DNA from: Pedobacter sp. N36a
Lineage (GTDB): Bacteria; Bacteroidota; Bacteroidia; Sphingobacteriales; Sphingobacteriaceae
Length of the DNA stretch: 64,000 nt
Direction of reading: 5' to 3'
Assembly: GCF_014472395.1 (NCBI RefSeq)
Contig: NZ_JACSZW010000011.1
Location: 117,182-181,181 of the forward strand
Shown: in pieces, positions 61,972 through 64,000 of the stretch
How the letters are laid out: each line of letters opens with the position of its first letter
Position numbering within the stretch: position 1 is the first letter of the stretch
Program-made: the position numbers and the translations under genes
The notes under the pieces: model-generated
Seen by the model: only the letters and a program-made list of their open reading frames with translations
The model's database searches: none
Told to the model about the DNA's origin: nothing

Positions 61972-63162
61972 TTAAGGCATCACTGTAACCCTCCTTCCTT
62001 CTACTTTAAAATTAAATTTATCGGTTTTGGAGAGTGTTTTTAAGACGTAATCCAAGGACTTGTTCCGGGAAATTCGACCACCAATTTTTTTAGGGCTGAT
62101 GTTAGCTGCATAAATAACTTCCACATCATACCATTTTTCAATCTTTCTCATCATTGACCTGATGTCCTCATCCTGAAAAAGAAAGTAGCCCTCTTTCCAG
62201 GCGATGACTTCCGAAACGTCAACTGCATTCACATCCAGCTGATTTTCGTCAATAATGGATTGCTGACCAGGTTTAAGCAATGCTGATGCAGCAGAATGGA
62301 CCAGTTTCACTTTCACAGTCCCTTCCAGCAAGGTAGTTTTTATCTGTTCTTCATCGGGATAGGCATTCACATTGAAATGCGTACCTAGAACTACGACTTC
62401 CTGTCCTTTACTCTGTACTATAAAAGGCATCCCATTTTGCTTCGCTACTTCAAAATAAGCCTCACCAATCAGTTTAACGGCTCTTTTATCACCGGTAAAT
62501 GATGCCGGATAACTTAACGATGAAGCGGCATTCAGCCATACTTTTGTACCATCAGGAAGATTGATCTGGTATTGTCCACCTTTAGGCGTCTCAATTTTAT
62601 TAAAAGCGTTTTCTTTTACTGCCCCTTCATTTGCGGCGACTTCATATACCAGCTGACCATCTTTGGTTTTAGTGATGGTTATCCCGCCTTGTTCCGCAAT
62701 TTCTCCATTTTTCACCTCATCCAGCGTGATCGTCTTTCCGTCCGCTAAGGTCAGCATCGCTTTTTGATGAACCGCATTTATTCCAGATTCGCTGATTTGC
62801 TCCTGAGGAACATGCAGTGTTTTATCTGGGATATGATAGAAGTAAAAACCGATGCTCAAAGCAATCAGTACCATTGCCGCTATCGCAATTCTTGACCAAA
62901 GCAGAGGAGTTTTGTGCTCCAATATTGATTCTTGTGCTGTAACCTGGCTTTCTACGCTAGTTTCTTGAACCGCAGCATCCAGTTTTTTCGAAAGCACCGT
63001 CCATATTTCTTCCAGCTGCGCATCTTTTTCTTCCTGACTTCGCTCTGGCAATGATTTTCCCTCGTATTTAAGGTACCAGGTTTCCAGCAGTCCACACTCC
63101 TCTTCTGAACAATTTCCTGCCAGATATTTCTTTAATAAATCGGTTGCCTCTTTTTTTTGCAT
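61972..63162 (-). CDS. FecR-family anti-sigma factor (uptake locus 2)
   Basis: A protein of 396 residues: cytoplasmic N-terminus (1-95), one membrane helix (about 98-118, RIAIAAMVLIALSIGFYFYH), a periplasmic FecR domain (QYQINLPDGTKVWLNAASS; AYFEVAKQNGMPFIVQS) and a C-terminal DUF4974-like domain (DIRSMMRKIEKWYDVEVIY). It stands between its sigma gene (88 bp) and susC, as in locus 1. Confidence 0.95.
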   Translation of the reverse strand: MQKKEATDLLKKYLAGNCSEEECGLLETWYLKYEGKSLPERSQEEKDAQLEEIWTVLSKKLDAAVQETSVESQVTAQESILEHKTPLLWSRIAIAAMVLIALSIGFYFYHIPDKTLHVPQEQISESGINAVHQKAMLTLADGKTITLDEVKNGEIAEQGGITITKTKDGQLVYEVAANEGAVKENAFNKIETPKGGQYQINLPDGTKVWLNAASSLSYPASFTGDKRAVKLIGEAYFEVAKQNGMPFIVQSKGQEVVVLGTHFNVNAYPDEEQIKTTLLEGTVKVKLVHSAASALLKPGQQSIIDENQLDVNAVDVSEVIAWKEGYFLFQDEDIRSMMRKIEKWYDVEVIYAANISPKKIGGRISRNKSLDYVLKTLSKTDKFNFKVEGRRVTVMP

Positions 63163-63250
63163 AAGTACTCAGGAATTTTCCCCGTTTAATAGCAAGACAG
63201 CTAAAGGCCCCCCCAACAGGTAGAAGAAAATAAAAATATTTTTACTGAAG

Positions 63251-63814
63251 TTACAGCAAGTAGAAAAGCACACCCAATTTCACTCTTAGAATTTTGAGCG
63301 CATTGCTGATTTGCTTAGAAACTGTTTGTGAAGAAATGTGGAGCTGCTTTGCAATTTCCTCATGTGAAAGATGGCCTTCACGGCTCAGCACAAATACTTC
63401 CCTCATTTTTGCTGGTAAGGCTTCAATCTCCTGACGGATAATCCGGGCAAACTCATGCTCCCGAACGGCCAGATCGGTGATGTAATTGTTCTCATCGATA
63501 AAAGTCTGGATGGAATTGATGTATTTGGACTCCACCTGTTTATGCGACAAATGGTTGAAAACACGGTTTCTCGCGGCGCAGAATAAATATCCAGGTAAGT
63601 TATCACTGAGCGGGATCTCTGATTTATTGTCCCATAGTTTCACAAAAAGATCCTGTAAAACATCCTTCACTAGCTCCAAATCGCCTAATTTCTTGTACAG
63701 GTGATTTTGGAGCAAATTTTTGTGACGGTTATAAATCTCAGTATAGGCGAGTTGATCGCCTGTTCTGAGCAGGCTGGTCAATTCCCGATCACTGAGTATT
63801 TTATATTCCAACAT
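63251..63814 (-). CDS. ECF RNA polymerase sigma factor, FecI-like (uptake locus 2)
   Basis: A sigma factor of 187 residues with region 2 (YTEIYNRHKNLLQNHLYKKL; VKDVLQDLFVKLWDNKS; GYLFCAARNRVFNHL) and region 4 (LPAKMREVFVLSREGHLSHE; ISSQTVSKQISNALKILR). It ends in the hydrophobic tail KLGVLFYLL, as does the sigma factor of locus 1. It is the first gene of the sulfatase-type uptake locus. Confidence 0.95.
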   Translation of the reverse strand: MLEYKILSDRELTSLLRTGDQLAYTEIYNRHKNLLQNHLYKKLGDLELVKDVLQDLFVKLWDNKSEIPLSDNLPGYLFCAARNRVFNHLSHKQVESKYINSIQTFIDENNYITDLAVREHEFARIIRQEIEALPAKMREVFVLSREGHLSHEEIAKQLHISSQTVSKQISNALKILRVKLGVLFYLL

Positions 63815-63949
63815 TAGACTGAGTTCCCCAGAACGAAAATATAAAAATTAAGGCCAGTTTTATAATTCTTTATCAATAGTGTCCTAAACGTTTAATGTTT
63901 TTGTAAAAAGGCTTAGGATGGATTGAAATAATCGCATTTTAAGGATTAT

Positions 63950-64000
63950 TCAAAAAAGAATCCCTTGTATGCTGGTATTGGGTTCCAGCTTAGGTGGTTC
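63950..64000 (-). CDS. Possible C-terminal end of a gene cut by the right edge
   Basis: The minus strand is open from the window edge to a TGA at 63950-63952 and encodes the last 16 residues EPPKLEPNTSIQGILF. The composition looks protein-like, but the segment is too short to identify. The 135 bp between it and the sigma factor gene show no other gene. Confidence 0.3.
   Translation of the reverse strand, partial: EPPKLEPNTSIQGILF

Noticed and set aside
1..64000. Insertion sequences, prophage, CRISPR arrays, tRNA or rRNA genes
   Set aside because: I looked for transposase or integrase motifs, regularly spaced repeats and tRNA-like clover leaves and found none that I could support.

Overview
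The window looks like chromosome from a member of the Bacteroidota, most likely a Pedobacter-like Sphingobacteriaceae. Reasons: two SusC/SusD outer-membrane uptake loci, each with its own ECF sigma factor and FecR anti-sigma factor; promoters of the TAnnTTTG type; few Shine-Dalgarno sequences; large OMP-barrel receptors; and families typical of the phylum (DUF983, DUF4302, BACON). I see no phage, transposase, plasmid, CRISPR, rRNA or tRNA genes. This is an assignment from gene content, not from a marker gene.

Layout. 1-4261 (minus): an ABC export operon (HlyD-like adaptor, ATPase, FtsX-type permease cut by the left edge) behind a near-consensus sigma-54 promoter. 4441-7169 (plus): the divergent NtrC-type regulator and sensor kinase that probably drive it. 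7281-9970 (minus): glycogen synthesis genes glgA-glgC. 10071-10301: inverted repeats. 10337-17717 (minus): a tightly packed assimilatory sulfate reduction operon, in transcription order sulfite reductase-HEPN, SUMT, siroheme dehydrogenase-TauE fusion, APS reductase, cysD, cysN. Its leader carries an 18-residue peptide with a Cys-Met-Cys end, an antiterminator and a terminator: a complete, apparently cysteine-sensing attenuator. 18126-19316: membrane phosphoesterase. 19393-20762 (minus): a cysteine desulfurase behind a SAM-I riboswitch.

20967-33443 is a mixed region: CDP-alcohol phosphotransferase plus GtrA, three AraC-type regulators, DUF983, a secreted WrbA-RidA fusion, DinB-like protein, a LysR/YeiH pair, and an aldehyde dehydrogenase-alcohol dehydrogenase-DUF779 cluster with its AraC regulator. 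33466-37429: an outer-membrane barrel receptor, a phosphoesterase and a 58-residue hydrophilic protein.

37840-46917 (plus) is uptake locus 1: sigma, FecR, SusC, SusD, HExxH metallopeptidase lipoprotein, DUF4302 lipoprotein, suggesting use of a protein or glycoprotein substrate. 47064-54117: HAD phosphatase, a divergent sigma/anti-sigma pair, MFS drug exporter, TPR-sensor kinase, PQQ-type propeller and an FKBP lipoprotein. 54409-63814 (minus) is uptake locus 2: sigma, FecR, SusC, SusD, BACON lipoprotein, sulfatase, suggesting a sulfated glycan. The locus 2 sulfatase could release sulfate, while the cys operon assimilates it; this link is inference. The most notable items are the cys attenuator, the SAM riboswitch on a desulfurase, the sigma-54 export circuit and several gene fusions.
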